From positions 1,922,001 through 1,986,000 of the forward strand of contig CBDDCL010000015.1 of assembly GCA_965226245.1 (NCBI GenBank): a DNA stretch of 64,000 bases. Reading direction: 5' to 3'. Each line of letters begins with the position of its first letter. Positions within the stretch are counted from its first letter, which is position 1. The position numbers and the translations under genes were made by a program. Under the pieces are notes generated by a model that made no database searches, was not told the DNA's origin, and saw only the letters and a program-made list of their open reading frames with translations. This stretch comes from CBDCYS01 sp965226245. Its GTDB lineage: Bacteria > Acidobacteriota > Terriglobia > Bryobacterales > UBA6623. Positions 1-8,667 of this stretch are shown here, one piece after another.

Positions 1-190
1 CTTTACCGTTGCCCTCCTTTACTCTTGCCTTCTTTGGTTGAGAGGCCTTTCAGTGCTCCGTTTTGCCGGCCGCAGCCCGCTCCCTGACAGTAGCCACAAG
101 GAGGAGGCTGGCAGGCGTTCTTCGGTGGCGAAAGAAGCGCTGAGCGCTGTGCACCCTGTCCCTCGGAGGGGCGGGGTTGGCGCTTGGGCT

Positions 191-220
191 GACCCCGCAC
201 TTGCGTTTGGGGCTCTGATT
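191..220 (-). repeat. Interspersed repeat R1 copy
   Basis: On the minus strand this reads as a copy of the dispersed motif AGAGCCC-n-ACGCAAGTG-n-GGGTC, also seen at 24631, 32795, 38306, 43211, 47661 and 47828. It lies in the first ~440 bases, where I see no convincing gene. It is non-coding; whether it acts in transcription or is only a mobile repeat cannot be told from the sequence. Confidence 0.6.
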
Positions 221-495
221 TTTCGCCGGAAGCCGCTTGCGGGGATTCACCCACCTGGAGAGCAGCGCGAGACTGTCCCGGGAAGCTGTCGCGCTGGTCC
301 GGCGGACGTTCTTACCGACCGTTCACTCTCATTGTAAGGGGCGTGTCAAGTGGAGCTGGGAAATCGGGTGTTTGATGCTGGGTGAACGATGGGTGACCCT
401 GGACTGACGTCCAGGGCTCTGAGTGGCGGTGGGGGATCTTTGTGGCAGGTAGAGGGTGGGGTACCGGGTCGCGTTGCGAAAATTACATGTATGTG

Positions 496-519
496 TGCAT
501 ATATGTTAGCATATATGCA
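496..519. promoter_or_regulatory. Palindromic operator candidate of the VapBC pair
   Basis: A 24-base near-perfect inverted repeat made of two TGCATATATG arms around a GTTAG-like centre lies 23 bases before the antitoxin start codon. Each half contains the smaller palindrome GCATATATGC. AT-rich palindromes at this position are typical binding sites for ribbon-helix-helix antitoxins that repress their own operon. The link to this antitoxin is inferred from position and symmetry. Confidence 0.6.
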
Positions 520-541
520 ACCTTAGCTTCTGGAGATTACC

Positions 542-784
542 ATGCTGAGAACCACTGTCTTCCTGGACGAAGAAACTGCCCTCGGTATCCGGCAACTTGC
601 CGAGATAGAGAAACGCAGCCAAGCAGAAATTATGCGAGACGTACTGCAAGAGCACGTCCGCCGAGCATTGTCGGAGACTCCGAAACTTGAGATCCCCGGC
701 CTCGGCGCCTTCAGCAGCGGCCGGTCCGATGTATCCAAAAGGGCGGAAGAGCTTCTCTGGGAAGAAGCTAAGGGAAAGAGATGA
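542..784 (+). CDS. Ribbon-helix-helix antitoxin (VapB-like)
   Basis: An 80-residue protein beginning with the short beta strand and two helices of a CopG/MetJ-type ribbon-helix-helix fold (LRTTVFLDEETALGIRQLAE). The hydrophilic C-terminal tail, rich in Ser, Glu and Lys, would be the toxin-binding part. The ATG at 542 has a GGAG ribosome site about eight bases upstream. The gene ends in an ATGA overlap with the PIN-domain gene, the usual arrangement of an antitoxin-toxin operon. It probably neutralises the PIN toxin and represses the operon through the palindrome at 496-519. The family is clear; the specific partner is inferred from the overlap. Confidence 0.85.
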   Translation: MLRTTVFLDEETALGIRQLAEIEKRSQAEIMRDVLQEHVRRALSETPKLEIPGLGAFSSGRSDVSKRAEELLWEEAKGKR

Positions 785-1200
785 CTCTGGTGGCGGATTC
801 CGGGGCGCTCTACGCCTTGTACGATAAGACTGACTCATGGCACCAGGACGTGCAAAGGGTCGTCAAGCATCTCAATCGGCCGATAATCGTGCCGGCAGCT
901 ATTCTGGCGGAAGTAGATTACTTGCTGCGAAAGTTTCTGGGAGTTGATGCGGAACTGGCTTTTCTGGACGGGTTCGGGACGGGCGCCTATACGCTCGAAC
1001 CCTTCACGGCGACGGACCTCAATCGCTGCAGGGAGCTAATCGCAGCCTATAGGGATTTCGACCTGGGACTCGCGGACACAGCCGTGATGGCGACGGCGGA
1101 ACGACTCGGAATCAGCAACATCCTCACGGTTGACGAGCGGCATTTCCGTGCCGTGCGTCCCAGGTCCGGGCCTTTCATCCTGCTACCTGCCGACACGTGA
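781..1200 (+). CDS. PIN-domain ribonuclease toxin (VapC-like)
   Basis: A 139-residue PIN protein. The N-terminal acidic residue of the active site is in LVADSGALYAL, a second lies in the ILAEVDYLL helix, and the C-terminal acidic residues are in DFDLGLADTAVMATA followed by LTVDERHF, the family order. VapC proteins are Mg2+-dependent ribonucleases that cut tRNA or rRNA and arrest growth when the antitoxin is degraded. The start overlaps the antitoxin stop by four bases (ATGA), so translation is probably coupled. Length is normal for the family and the protein looks intact. The RNA target cannot be read from the sequence. Confidence 0.88.
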   Translation: MTLVADSGALYALYDKTDSWHQDVQRVVKHLNRPIIVPAAILAEVDYLLRKFLGVDAELAFLDGFGTGAYTLEPFTATDLNRCRELIAAYRDFDLGLADTAVMATAERLGISNILTVDERHFRAVRPRSGPFILLPADT

Positions 1201-1799
1201 ACCAGCCTTGCCCGCATTTCTCACCACCTGACGGCCGAAGCACGCGATAAGCCCGCCATTACTTCGTTGCGCTTGCTCGCGGTACTCAACACACTGTGTC
1301 GAGGCGACGTCGGCCCGGAGGCCGACGCGGCCCGCCAGGAGGCGCGCGCCACGTCGCGCCTCGCCACGCGGTGAGAAAAGCGGACTAGCTGCGTCTGGGA
1401 ACTGGAGACGGGTTCAAGCTCCACAGGCCATCATTCACCCTCTCTTTGTATTGAAAAGGGATTTACCAAAGTTCCCGATCGCCCAGGGCTGGCAGTCGCG
1501 CGAGGGGCAACGCATGCGGGAATGCCGCTGGGCAACCGTGAGTTTGTCGCTGGGCTGGAGCGAAGATTCGATCGCTGCTTGACGCCTCGCGGCCCCGCTC
1601 CCCAACCGAAGACCCAAGCGGCATCGTCCTGAATCGGCGCAAGGCTGGGGTTCGGGCTCCGTCCCCGAACTCCCCGGATTGCCGTAACGGCAAAGGTATG
1701 AAGTCCTTCGTGGTGGGGATAGACGAAGCCACCCTCGATTCTATTGGCTTGAAAGTGTTCTCAGGGCGCGTCAAGCCGAAGAACTGTCCCTGCTTCTAG
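1201..1799. other. Intergenic region without a recognised gene
   Basis: About 600 bases with no supportable gene. A short stretch at 1370-1390 (GGTGAGAAAAGCGGACTAGC) resembles 40911-40930; both follow PIN toxin genes. A GGTTCAAGCTCC sequence near 1410 recalls a tRNA T-loop, but no acceptor stem can be built around it. Confidence 0.5.
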
Positions 1800-1800
1800 A

Positions 1801-2257
1801 GCTTGCTCAGCGTGTCGCCCAAGCATTCGCCACCCAGATGTTGGCCCCATCAAAGGCCACCCCTATAGGACCATCGCCCACGGCGAAGGTGCCCAGCGTC
1901 ATCCCGTCGCTGGCCCGCAGCTTGCTCACCGTGTCGCCAAGAAAGTGCGCCACCCAGATGTTGGCCCCATCGAAGACCAACCCGGTAGGAGCATTGCCCA
2001 CGGCGAAGGTGCCCAGCGTCCAGACAGTCGCGTATAGCATTGGCATCGACGCCACACGTTGGCCGCACGCCAAAGGCCGAGGTGCAGCAGCGCTGCAAAG
2101 AGGGTTCCGGCCGGTAGAGATCAACCCCAAGCGCCCGCCCGGACTCCGCTTCCGCCTCGTGATCGGACCCCGACACGCCGATTGTCGCGCACAAACCGAT
2201 CAGGATCACCGTCTGTACCGCGATGACCACGGCTTCGGCCAACATGCGATTCCACAT
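1801..2257 (-). pseudogene. Decayed YVTN-type beta-propeller gene
   Basis: The minus strand encodes two near-identical ~43-residue propeller blades, each with the phrase FDGANIWVA followed by GDTVSKLRASDG or its equivalent, the hallmark of YVTN-repeat surface or periplasmic proteins. The reading frame is broken. An N-terminal segment with a hydrophobic stretch (VVIAVQTVILIGLCATIG) reads in a different frame from the blades, and the last blade frameshifts into a stop just where GDTLSKL would follow. Only about two blades remain of a protein normally made of six or seven. It lies seven bases beyond the end of the minus-strand HTH/propeller gene and is best read as a remnant. Confidence 0.65.
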
Positions 2258-2263
2258 ATTCAG

Positions 2264-4381
2264 CTACTCCGCAGCCTGTTCCCGCTGTTCAAATGAGAGA
2301 TGATGCAACGCCCAGAACTGCCTGAAAGCTCCGCCGGCCGCGTAGAGCACACGCCTCCCATCCGGGTGAATCGTAAGCGGCCAGAAGCCTGCATTGGACA
2401 GCTCATGCCGCAGCTCCGTCTCTATGGGAGGTGACCCATCCACTGGGACGATCCAGAGCGTCCACAAACCCGTGCCGGTTTGGGACGCACCCTTGAGCAC
2501 TAGCAGCGCCTCGCCGTCGGGCGTCCAAACCGTCCAACGCCCGAATCGCTGATGTTCATCCGCTCTCGACAACACACGGCCGTCGCCGCCTTCCACCGGA
2601 TGTAGCCGGATCTCGGTTCTCCCATGGATTGTTGCGATCCAGCGTCCATCTGGCGACAGGCTGAATCTGTATGCATCTCCGAAGTCGCCTGGAATGGTCT
2701 CGACCGAACCGTCGGCCAGGCTGTAGAAATGAAGCGATCCCCCGGCATCTTGGTCCTTGCGGTGCAAGATGCGCTTCCCGTCCGGCGTCCATACGGGAGC
2801 CCCCATGTCACGGCCGACTACGATCGACTTCGTCTCGCCGGTGTCCGCATCGACACCAAAAAAGCCCCACTGTCCCTTCTGGTTAAGTCCTTCGACACGC
2901 ACACGTCCGTCGGGGTGCCAACTGAGTCGCCCGACCCGACTCAACCGATGTGGGAGGTCTCGCTCTTCCCCGGTTGCGAGTGAGCGAATGACAATCACAC
3001 GCCGCCTCCAGCCCCCGCGCTCAGAACCGTATACCAGCTCGTCGCCGTCGGGAGAAAAGACGCCTCCACTGTTGCCACCGACGAACCGTTCGATCAGGTT
3101 GATTGGCTGGCGCAGGAGCTCGCCGGTCTTCATGTCGATCTCAGCGATTTTCAGCCGCCGCCGCGACACTCTCACCGGATAGTGGAGTGTGCCGTCGCGA
3201 GTGGCGCCCATCCCCCTGCCAACGTCCAGGTTGGACATGACCAGCACCGGTTCGCCCGCCGGCGTTCCTTGATTCACTCGCTGCGCCCAGAGCCCGGGCT
3301 GACCGCTCCTGTCGCTGTTAAAAAGGAGATGGCCGCCGTCCGGGCTCCAACTCACCATTTCGTCACTCGCGGCATGTTTCACGATCACGGATTCAGACTG
3401 GCCATCCACCGCCACCAAGTAGATGTCCTTTTGGGTGTCCTCGCTCGACGGCGCGCGGCTGTAGGCCAGATATTGTCCGTCGGGCGAGACTTGCACCACG
3501 GGATCCGGACCCCACTCAATGGAGCGAATCTGCCGCACCTCGCCATCAGCCAGGGACACCGTGACAATCTGATGGGCATTATCGGAGGTGGTGACTACCA
3601 CTGCCACCCGATCGCCGCCAGGGAACCAGTCCTGAACGGAAGCAAAATTGCCGTCCGCGGGGCTCCATACCGTTCGGGGCTCTCCTGGGCCGTCTTCCAA
3701 CAGCAGGAGTCGGATCTCAGCGGTCTCGCCGGCAGGGCTGGGGTGAGCCCAAGTGTAGACTACTCGTTTGCCGTCTGGAGAGATTCGCGAATTCATAGCG
3801 AATGTGGGACTATCTCCAGAGCCGCTGACGGCGTTTGCGGTGCGGGTGAGCCTCCGGTTTTCGCCCGTGCCGAGGTTCCGTATCGCCAGATTTCCTTCGT
3901 CGATCCAATCGACGTACGTCACAAACTTACCGTCTTGGGACACAGAACCTTGCGGGCTGACCCCTATGGCTTCCGGCCAAACCAATTCCGCGCGAAGCCC
4001 GTCTTGGGCGGCCTGCGCGAACGGCGAGGGAGGGTTGAGCACGGGGCCAAAGCGAATCGCGAGAAACGCCAGCACGATGACCCCAGCAACCGCAAGCCCC
4101 GGAATCAACCGCCAGCCCGGGCGGCCCGACCTGTCGAGGGTGGATTTTTCCGCTTTCGAGTCTGCCTTGGCGGGGTGTGATGTCCTCCAGGCCTCGATTT
4201 CACTGGGATACGCATAGACGCTGCCGGCTAAGCCGCTGTGGCGACGTACTGGCAGTCCCCCGGACTCCTCCCAACGCTGGGCGGTCCGTGCGTCCCGCTC
4301 CAGATACGAAGAGATCTCCTTCCAACCCTGTAAGGGGGTTTCGGTGCTTGGGTGGCTGGCTTGATGATCACGGTCTGTCAT
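2264..4381 (-). CDS. Membrane-anchored HTH and TolB-like beta-propeller protein
   Basis: A 705-residue protein. Residues 18-66 form an HTH-like domain (GWKEISSYLERDARTAQRWE, then VYAYPSEIEAW), common in Acidobacteria and resembling MerR/CadC-type binders. Residues 91-110 are a single membrane helix. The rest is a series of PD40/TolB-type propeller blades with repeated SPDGK or TPDGK turns. The architecture suggests a one-component regulator: DNA binding in the cytoplasm, sensing by a propeller outside the membrane. The ligand and targets are unknown. It appears intact and is monocistronic. The broken gene at 59109-61194 has the same architecture and is a paralogue. Confidence 0.82.
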   Translation of the reverse strand: MTDRDHQASHPSTETPLQGWKEISSYLERDARTAQRWEESGGLPVRRHSGLAGSVYAYPSEIEAWRTSHPAKADSKAEKSTLDRSGRPGWRLIPGLAVAGVIVLAFLAIRFGPVLNPPSPFAQAAQDGLRAELVWPEAIGVSPQGSVSQDGKFVTYVDWIDEGNLAIRNLGTGENRRLTRTANAVSGSGDSPTFAMNSRISPDGKRVVYTWAHPSPAGETAEIRLLLLEDGPGEPRTVWSPADGNFASVQDWFPGGDRVAVVVTTSDNAHQIVTVSLADGEVRQIRSIEWGPDPVVQVSPDGQYLAYSRAPSSEDTQKDIYLVAVDGQSESVIVKHAASDEMVSWSPDGGHLLFNSDRSGQPGLWAQRVNQGTPAGEPVLVMSNLDVGRGMGATRDGTLHYPVRVSRRRLKIAEIDMKTGELLRQPINLIERFVGGNSGGVFSPDGDELVYGSERGGWRRRVIVIRSLATGEERDLPHRLSRVGRLSWHPDGRVRVEGLNQKGQWGFFGVDADTGETKSIVVGRDMGAPVWTPDGKRILHRKDQDAGGSLHFYSLADGSVETIPGDFGDAYRFSLSPDGRWIATIHGRTEIRLHPVEGGDGRVLSRADEHQRFGRWTVWTPDGEALLVLKGASQTGTGLWTLWIVPVDGSPPIETELRHELSNAGFWPLTIHPDGRRVLYAAGGAFRQFWALHHLSFEQREQAAE

Positions 4382-4393
4382 CCCGTTGTCCTC

Positions 4394-4577
4394 CTAGTTT
4401 CTCGCTGCAACCCGAAGCTTAAGCGAACCCCTTACCTGATTCAAGCGGCAAATCGCGACATCCAGCTCTGAATCGAATCCCGCCGTGTTTTGCCGCGTAT
4501 TTTTCACCCACCCGGCTCCTCCGGCCTCTCGAATCGAGTCGCGAACCCGGTCTTGTTCCCGTGTCGGGTGGCTTAAG
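4394..4577. other. Intergenic region upstream of the HTH/propeller gene
   Basis: Roughly 180 bases separating the divergent propeller gene from the MITE-like repeat. I recognise no gene here; it presumably holds the propeller promoter. Confidence 0.4.
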
Positions 4578-4818
4578 CCCAATGCTCTTCACTTAACGAT
4601 TTCGGCGCCTGGATGCTTCCCAAAGTTCATTGTATTTTTTCGGCGAAAGCCGGCCCCGTCATCGGAGTCATACGGAATGTTTTCCTGCGCCCCTTCAGGG
4701 CTCCCGCCTCGATGGTTATCACCCAGGGTTCCGCTTCGCTCCACCCTGGGCTACGATCCTGCGCCGCTTCGCGGCTCAACGGCTCTGAGCTCGAAGGCCT
4801 TAAGTGAACGATATTGGG
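4578..4818. mobile_element. MITE-like repeat R3, copy 1
   Basis: A 241-base non-coding element bounded by imperfect 19-base terminal inverted repeats: CCCAATGCTCTTCACTTAA on the left and the complement of CCCAATATCGTTCACTTAA on the right. Inside is a strong hairpin, CCCAGGGTTCCGCTTCGCTC paired with CACCCTGGGC. Two further copies (10923-11165 and 49306-49538) share both the ends and the core in the opposite orientation. It has no open frame of its own, so it would need a transposase in trans. Confidence 0.7.
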
Positions 4819-4933
4819 GTTAAACTTGGAATCGAACCTGAACCAAGCCGCTCCTCGCTGTTCAGGACCGCGAATAGAGTCCCGGATCGATCCTGCCCAT
4901 CGCGAATTTACTGTACTCCATCTCCAAACACGC

Positions 4934-4939
4934 TACAAT
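4934..4939 (+). promoter_or_regulatory. Candidate -10 box for the radical SAM gene
   Basis: TACAAT lies 24 bases before the ATG at 4964. No good -35 box is found at the expected distance, so this is a weak candidate. Confidence 0.25.
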
Positions 4940-4963
4940 CAAAGGTTTTCCGGAGGGAGAACT

Positions 4964-6811
4964 ATGGCATACGATCCGCAGGGGGTGAAATTTGTCCTCA
5001 CCGCGCCCGACACCGAGAGCACGGAAGAGCAGTTTAGCCCCTGGAGGCAAATGGTCTACGCGTCGCTTCCGGCGCGATTTGTACCCCGCTTCACGTACAA
5101 GAACAAATTCGATCAGCCCCGCTGCCCCGACGGTACGGCTAAGGTCATCCCTTACGGTGTGAGGGTGGTCGAGGAAATTCTCCTCAACCACTACTCCCGT
5201 GATGAGGTCGCCGTATGCTATCCAGACGACTTGGACAAGTTCGTCGGGCCCAAGACAATAGCGGTCGGAGTAGGCGCGCATAACCCCATCGGTACAGCTT
5301 TCTCGACCGGCGTCTATAGCAATATTTTCGGCAGTACGGCCAGACCGATCAATGCCGCCGAGAGTGAACGCATCTATCTTCATCCAGCGATCCAGAGGCA
5401 TCGGCCCAAGGTCATCGTCGGCGGCGCCGGGGCTTGGCAAATTGACAAGACCGGATCGGTCGCTCGTCTTGGAGTGAGCTGCGTGGTCAACGGCCGGGCC
5501 GAGGCTGTGGCGCTTGAATTGTTTCAGAAGGCTGAAGCCGGTGAAGAGCTGCCCAGAGTGGTGCAGGCTCCCGAACCCACGATTGAACAACTCGCGATCC
5601 CGAAAAAACGCTCGACCTACGGCATCGTTGAGATGAACCGCGGTTGCGGGCGCCAGTGCGCTTTTTGCTCGCCGACGCTGGAAACGCGAATTTCGGTTCC
5701 GCCCGAACAAATCGTCGAAGCGGTTAAGGCAAACACGAGCAACGGCGGGCGCATCATTTTTCCAGTTTCCGAAGACGTCTTCATGTATGGAGCGGCGGCG
5801 CCGTTCTATATCCCGAACGCGGACAAGATCCTTAACTTGTACGAAACCATCGCCAACGTGCCCGGAGTCGACTATCTGCCGCTCTCCCACGCAACGATCG
5901 CTCCGGCGGTGGTCAACCCTCACCTCGTCAAGGAGATGTCGAAGATTCTGCTGCCCAAGAGCGCTTTGCGGAACCGCTTCTCGACCCACCCGGACAAGCG
6001 CTTCCTGGCCCCGCTCATCGGCATCGAAACCGGCTCTGCCCGCTTGGCCGCCTTGACGATGTCGGGGAAATCCCTGCCCTTCGACATTCGCGATTGGCAG
6101 GAAATCGTCGTCGAGGGCATCCGAATCCTCAACGAGAACAACTGGTTCCCGGTCTGCACCTTCATTGTCGGCCTGCCCGAGGAGACCGAGGACGATCTGC
6201 GCCAGACGCTGGACCTGCTGCACCGCCTCAAGAAATACAAGATCCTCTACGTGCCATCGATTTTCACACCCCTCGAAGACACGCGTATGGCTGGCGCCAA
6301 GGCTTTGAAAGCCAAGGCTCTCACACAGTTGCAGTGGGAGTTCGTCATGACCGCCTGGAAGCAAAGCCGCGACTTTGGCGAAATGAGCGACCGCTCCCGC
6401 TTCTACTTCCGCTGGGGTACGAAGGTCTTCTACCACGCCCGCGGCCGCTGGGTCCACGGCAAGCAATTCAAATGGCCGGCCATGCGATTCGCCGACGTCC
6501 CGGAAGAGATAGTCTCCAAGCACCTCCACCTCAACTGGGACAAGGACAGTGATACCAAGATCCGCCCGGCACGGCTGATTCCCAAACATCGCAAGATGAA
6601 ACTTGAGGATCTGGCCAGGATCAACGACAATCAGCCCTTCAACATTTACGGCACAAGCCGTGACGCCGAGGCCGACAAGAACCATCCCCCCAAAGTTCTG
6701 TCCGCGGCTGCGGCCAACGGCCACGCCGCCGGAGCGGGAGGGTCCGCCGCCATCGGCGCGGCGCGCAGCGCCGCCTCGAAAACACTGGACCAACCCATGG
6801 CGGGCGATTGA
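4964..6811 (+). CDS. Radical SAM protein of the B12-binding-domain type
   Basis: A 615-residue protein. The N-terminal third matches the Rossmann-like cobalamin-binding type of domain (AVGVGAHNPIGTAF, then VIVGGAGAWQ). The radical SAM core follows with the cluster motif CGRQCAFC (CxxxCxxC) near residues 228-235. The C-terminal 60 residues are Ala/Gly-rich and probably disordered. Such enzymes often use cobalamin for methyl transfer or rearrangement, but the substrate cannot be read. I chose the ATG at 4964 because GGAGGGAG sits just upstream; an upstream in-frame ATG at 4814 would put translation through the MITE boundary. The gene stands alone, so the neighbours do not suggest a pathway. Confidence 0.8.
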   Translation: MAYDPQGVKFVLTAPDTESTEEQFSPWRQMVYASLPARFVPRFTYKNKFDQPRCPDGTAKVIPYGVRVVEEILLNHYSRDEVAVCYPDDLDKFVGPKTIAVGVGAHNPIGTAFSTGVYSNIFGSTARPINAAESERIYLHPAIQRHRPKVIVGGAGAWQIDKTGSVARLGVSCVVNGRAEAVALELFQKAEAGEELPRVVQAPEPTIEQLAIPKKRSTYGIVEMNRGCGRQCAFCSPTLETRISVPPEQIVEAVKANTSNGGRIIFPVSEDVFMYGAAAPFYIPNADKILNLYETIANVPGVDYLPLSHATIAPAVVNPHLVKEMSKILLPKSALRNRFSTHPDKRFLAPLIGIETGSARLAALTMSGKSLPFDIRDWQEIVVEGIRILNENNWFPVCTFIVGLPEETEDDLRQTLDLLHRLKKYKILYVPSIFTPLEDTRMAGAKALKAKALTQLQWEFVMTAWKQSRDFGEMSDRSRFYFRWGTKVFYHARGRWVHGKQFKWPAMRFADVPEEIVSKHLHLNWDKDSDTKIRPARLIPKHRKMKLEDLARINDNQPFNIYGTSRDAEADKNHPPKVLSAAAANGHAAGAGGSAAIGAARSAASKTLDQPMAGD

Positions 6812-6860
6812 TCGGAACCGGTATACCAGCCGGCAACTCCCACCGAACGGCGAGGCCCGA

Positions 6861-7036
6861 CGTGGCGCAAGCTCTCAGCTTGCCGCGTCGAGACTCTTCT
6901 CGATGCTCGGCCGCCTCTGAACGCTGCCACGCCCCACCGCGCAGCGGCTTCGGCGCGCCACTAGGAACATCGACGATCGAATCCACCCAAGAGCCGGCAT
7001 GAGTGCCGGCTCGGCAAGCTAAGAGCTTGCGCCACG
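6861..7036. repeat. Inverted-repeat element (25-base arms)
   Basis: The arms CGTGGCGCAAGCTCTCAGCT... (6861-6885) and its complement (7012-7036) match at 24 of 25 positions, separated by 126 bases. An inner perfect hairpin, GAGCCGGCA-TGAG-TGCCGGCTC, lies at 6991-7012. There is no coding content. It fits a small non-autonomous mobile repeat; a role as terminator for the radical SAM gene is possible, but the hairpin lacks a T-run. Confidence 0.65.
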
Positions 7037-7137
7037 TGCGTTTGACCAGGCACGGATTCTGGCGCTTGACCACCAGACCACGCCCCCGGACGCCTCAGGT
7101 AGACATCAGGCAGGTAAATCCGCAATAATGCCAACCC

Positions 7138-8499
7138 ATGGAACTCCACCCGATTCTCATTCTGCTGATCGCTATCGCGATCGTCTTCCTCCTCATCATT
7201 CGGCTTAAGATCAACGCCTTCATAGCACTCGTTACCGCTGCGACCGCTGTGGGCTTGCTGTCTTCGAAGGTCACGCTCGGAGATGTAATGCCCGAGGTTG
7301 CCGCAACGTTTGGCCGTGTGTGTGGAAGTATCGGGATCGTCATCGCCTTGGCCGCCTTGATCGGCCAGTGCCTGATGGAGAGCGGCGCGGCGGACAAGAT
7401 CACGCGTGTGTTCGTTCGGGCGCTGGGAGAAAAGAATGCCTCGCTGTCGCTGCTTTCAAGCGGCTACGTGCTCTCGGTCCCGGTCTTTTTCGATACGGTC
7501 TTCTATCTTCTCGTCCCCCTAGCCCGGGCGATGCGCATCCGTACGGGGAAAAACTACTTGCTCTTCCTGATGGCGATCTGCGCCGGGGGGGCGGTGACGC
7601 ACAGCATGGTTCCGCCCACGCCCGGCCCCCTAGCCATGGCCTCGGCGTTGAATATCGACCTCGGCGTAATGATTCTCGTTGGCGCCGTGATCGCCGTGCC
7701 CATGTCGCTCGTCGGCTGGCTTTTCGCATTGAATCGCGACAAGGCGCTGGACATTCCGCTGCGCGAGACGCCGGGACTCACCCTCAGCGAACTCGAAGAC
7801 CTAGCCTCGCGCGACGAAGAAAAGCTCCCTAGCTTTTTCATGTCCATGCTGCCGATTGCCTTGCCGGTTCTCTTCATCACCTCGAACACTGTCGCCAACG
7901 CCGTCGCCAAGGGAAGTGAGCTCACTAGCGTCACGGGCTTCCTCGGCAATCCGAATTTCGCCTTGCTGGTTTCCGCCGCGATTTCGCTTTATCTTCTTGC
8001 CTCGCAAAAAGGTTACACCTTGGCGCAGTTAGCCAAACCCGTCGAAACAGCTTTGGCTAGCGGCGGCCTGATCATCTTGATTACCGCCGCCGGCGGCGCC
8101 TTCGGCGGCATGCTCGTAAAGGCTGAGGTCGGCAAATCGATCGGCGATTTGTCGCAGGAGTTCGGGGTTCCGATGTTGCTGCTGAGCTTTCTGCTCGGGG
8201 GCTTGCTAAAGGTGGCTCAGGGTTCTGGCACCGTCGCCATGATTACGGTCTCGTCGATCATGGCGCCGCTCGTTATTTCCGCTCCGCCGCCCTTCCACAC
8301 CGTGTACGTCGCTTGTGCCATCGGTTGCGGTTCGCTCGTCGGGTCTTGGATGAATGACAGCGGCTTCTGGGTCTACAAGCAAATGTCGGGGCTAACGGAA
8401 ATGGAAGCGCTAAAGACGTGGACGCCGATGCTGGTCATCATGGGTATCGCCGGCTTTGTCATGACCCAATTGCTGGCGGTGATAATGCCGTTACAGTAG
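7138..8499 (+). CDS. GntP-family gluconate/organic acid permease
   Basis: A 453-residue, very hydrophobic protein with about 12 predicted membrane segments. It is full-length for the GntP/GntT family of proton symporters for gluconate and related sugar acids. Recognisable blocks are the conserved SGYVLSVPVFFDTVFYLLVP region, the HSMVPPTPGPLA loop and QGSGTVAMITVSSIMAP. It probably imports a sugar acid across the inner membrane. No kinase or dehydratase for gluconate is adjacent, so the substrate is open. The start ATG at 7138 has no clear ribosome site; the hydrophobic N-terminus beginning MELHPILILL supports it. Confidence 0.88.
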   Translation: MELHPILILLIAIAIVFLLIIRLKINAFIALVTAATAVGLLSSKVTLGDVMPEVAATFGRVCGSIGIVIALAALIGQCLMESGAADKITRVFVRALGEKNASLSLLSSGYVLSVPVFFDTVFYLLVPLARAMRIRTGKNYLLFLMAICAGGAVTHSMVPPTPGPLAMASALNIDLGVMILVGAVIAVPMSLVGWLFALNRDKALDIPLRETPGLTLSELEDLASRDEEKLPSFFMSMLPIALPVLFITSNTVANAVAKGSELTSVTGFLGNPNFALLVSAAISLYLLASQKGYTLAQLAKPVETALASGGLIILITAAGGAFGGMLVKAEVGKSIGDLSQEFGVPMLLLSFLLGGLLKVAQGSGTVAMITVSSIMAPLVISAPPPFHTVYVACAIGCGSLVGSWMNDSGFWVYKQMSGLTEMEALKTWTPMLVIMGIAGFVMTQLLAVIMPLQ

Positions 8500-8559
8500 A
8501 GTTCGCTGGCCACCTCTCCCATTGTGTCCCGATTGCGGCAAGAACTTTCAGACGACCGG

Positions 8560-8597
8560 ACAGAGCCGCGGACGGAAGTCCGCGGTCCAGCGGCCGA
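8560..8597 (-). repeat. Palindromic repeat R5, copy 1
   Basis: A perfect hairpin, CCGCGGAC-TTCC-GTCCGCGG on the minus strand, followed by CTCTGTCCGG. The same hairpin-plus-tail occurs at 30818, 35524 (minus strand) and 57321. It lies downstream of the permease gene and beyond the 3' end of rpsA, between convergent genes, where it could serve as a bidirectional transcript end. Confidence 0.65.
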
Positions 8598-8667
8598 AAC
8601 CTGCTCAGCGAGAATCCGTGCTCTCTCCTATAGCGCGGCTATCGATGACACCGGTGTTCGGTGGGCT

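Noticed and set aside
1370..1390. Shared GGTGAGAAAAGCG-type sequence after both PIN toxins (also near 40911) as a TA-linked element
   Set aside because: Only about 20 bases match and the surroundings differ; position after two toxins may be coincidence.
1396..1425. Possible tRNA because of a GGTTCAAGCTCC T-loop-like sequence
   Set aside because: No acceptor, D or anticodon stems can be formed around it.
3182..4180. A 332-codon plus-strand frame inside the HTH/propeller gene
   Set aside because: Shadow frame without motifs; the minus strand carries the repeated SPDG propeller turns.
4862..6793. A 643-codon open frame on the minus strand opposite the radical SAM gene
   Set aside because: It is the complementary shadow of a GC-rich gene. 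It shows no family motif, while the plus strand has a complete radical SAM protein with a good ribosome site.
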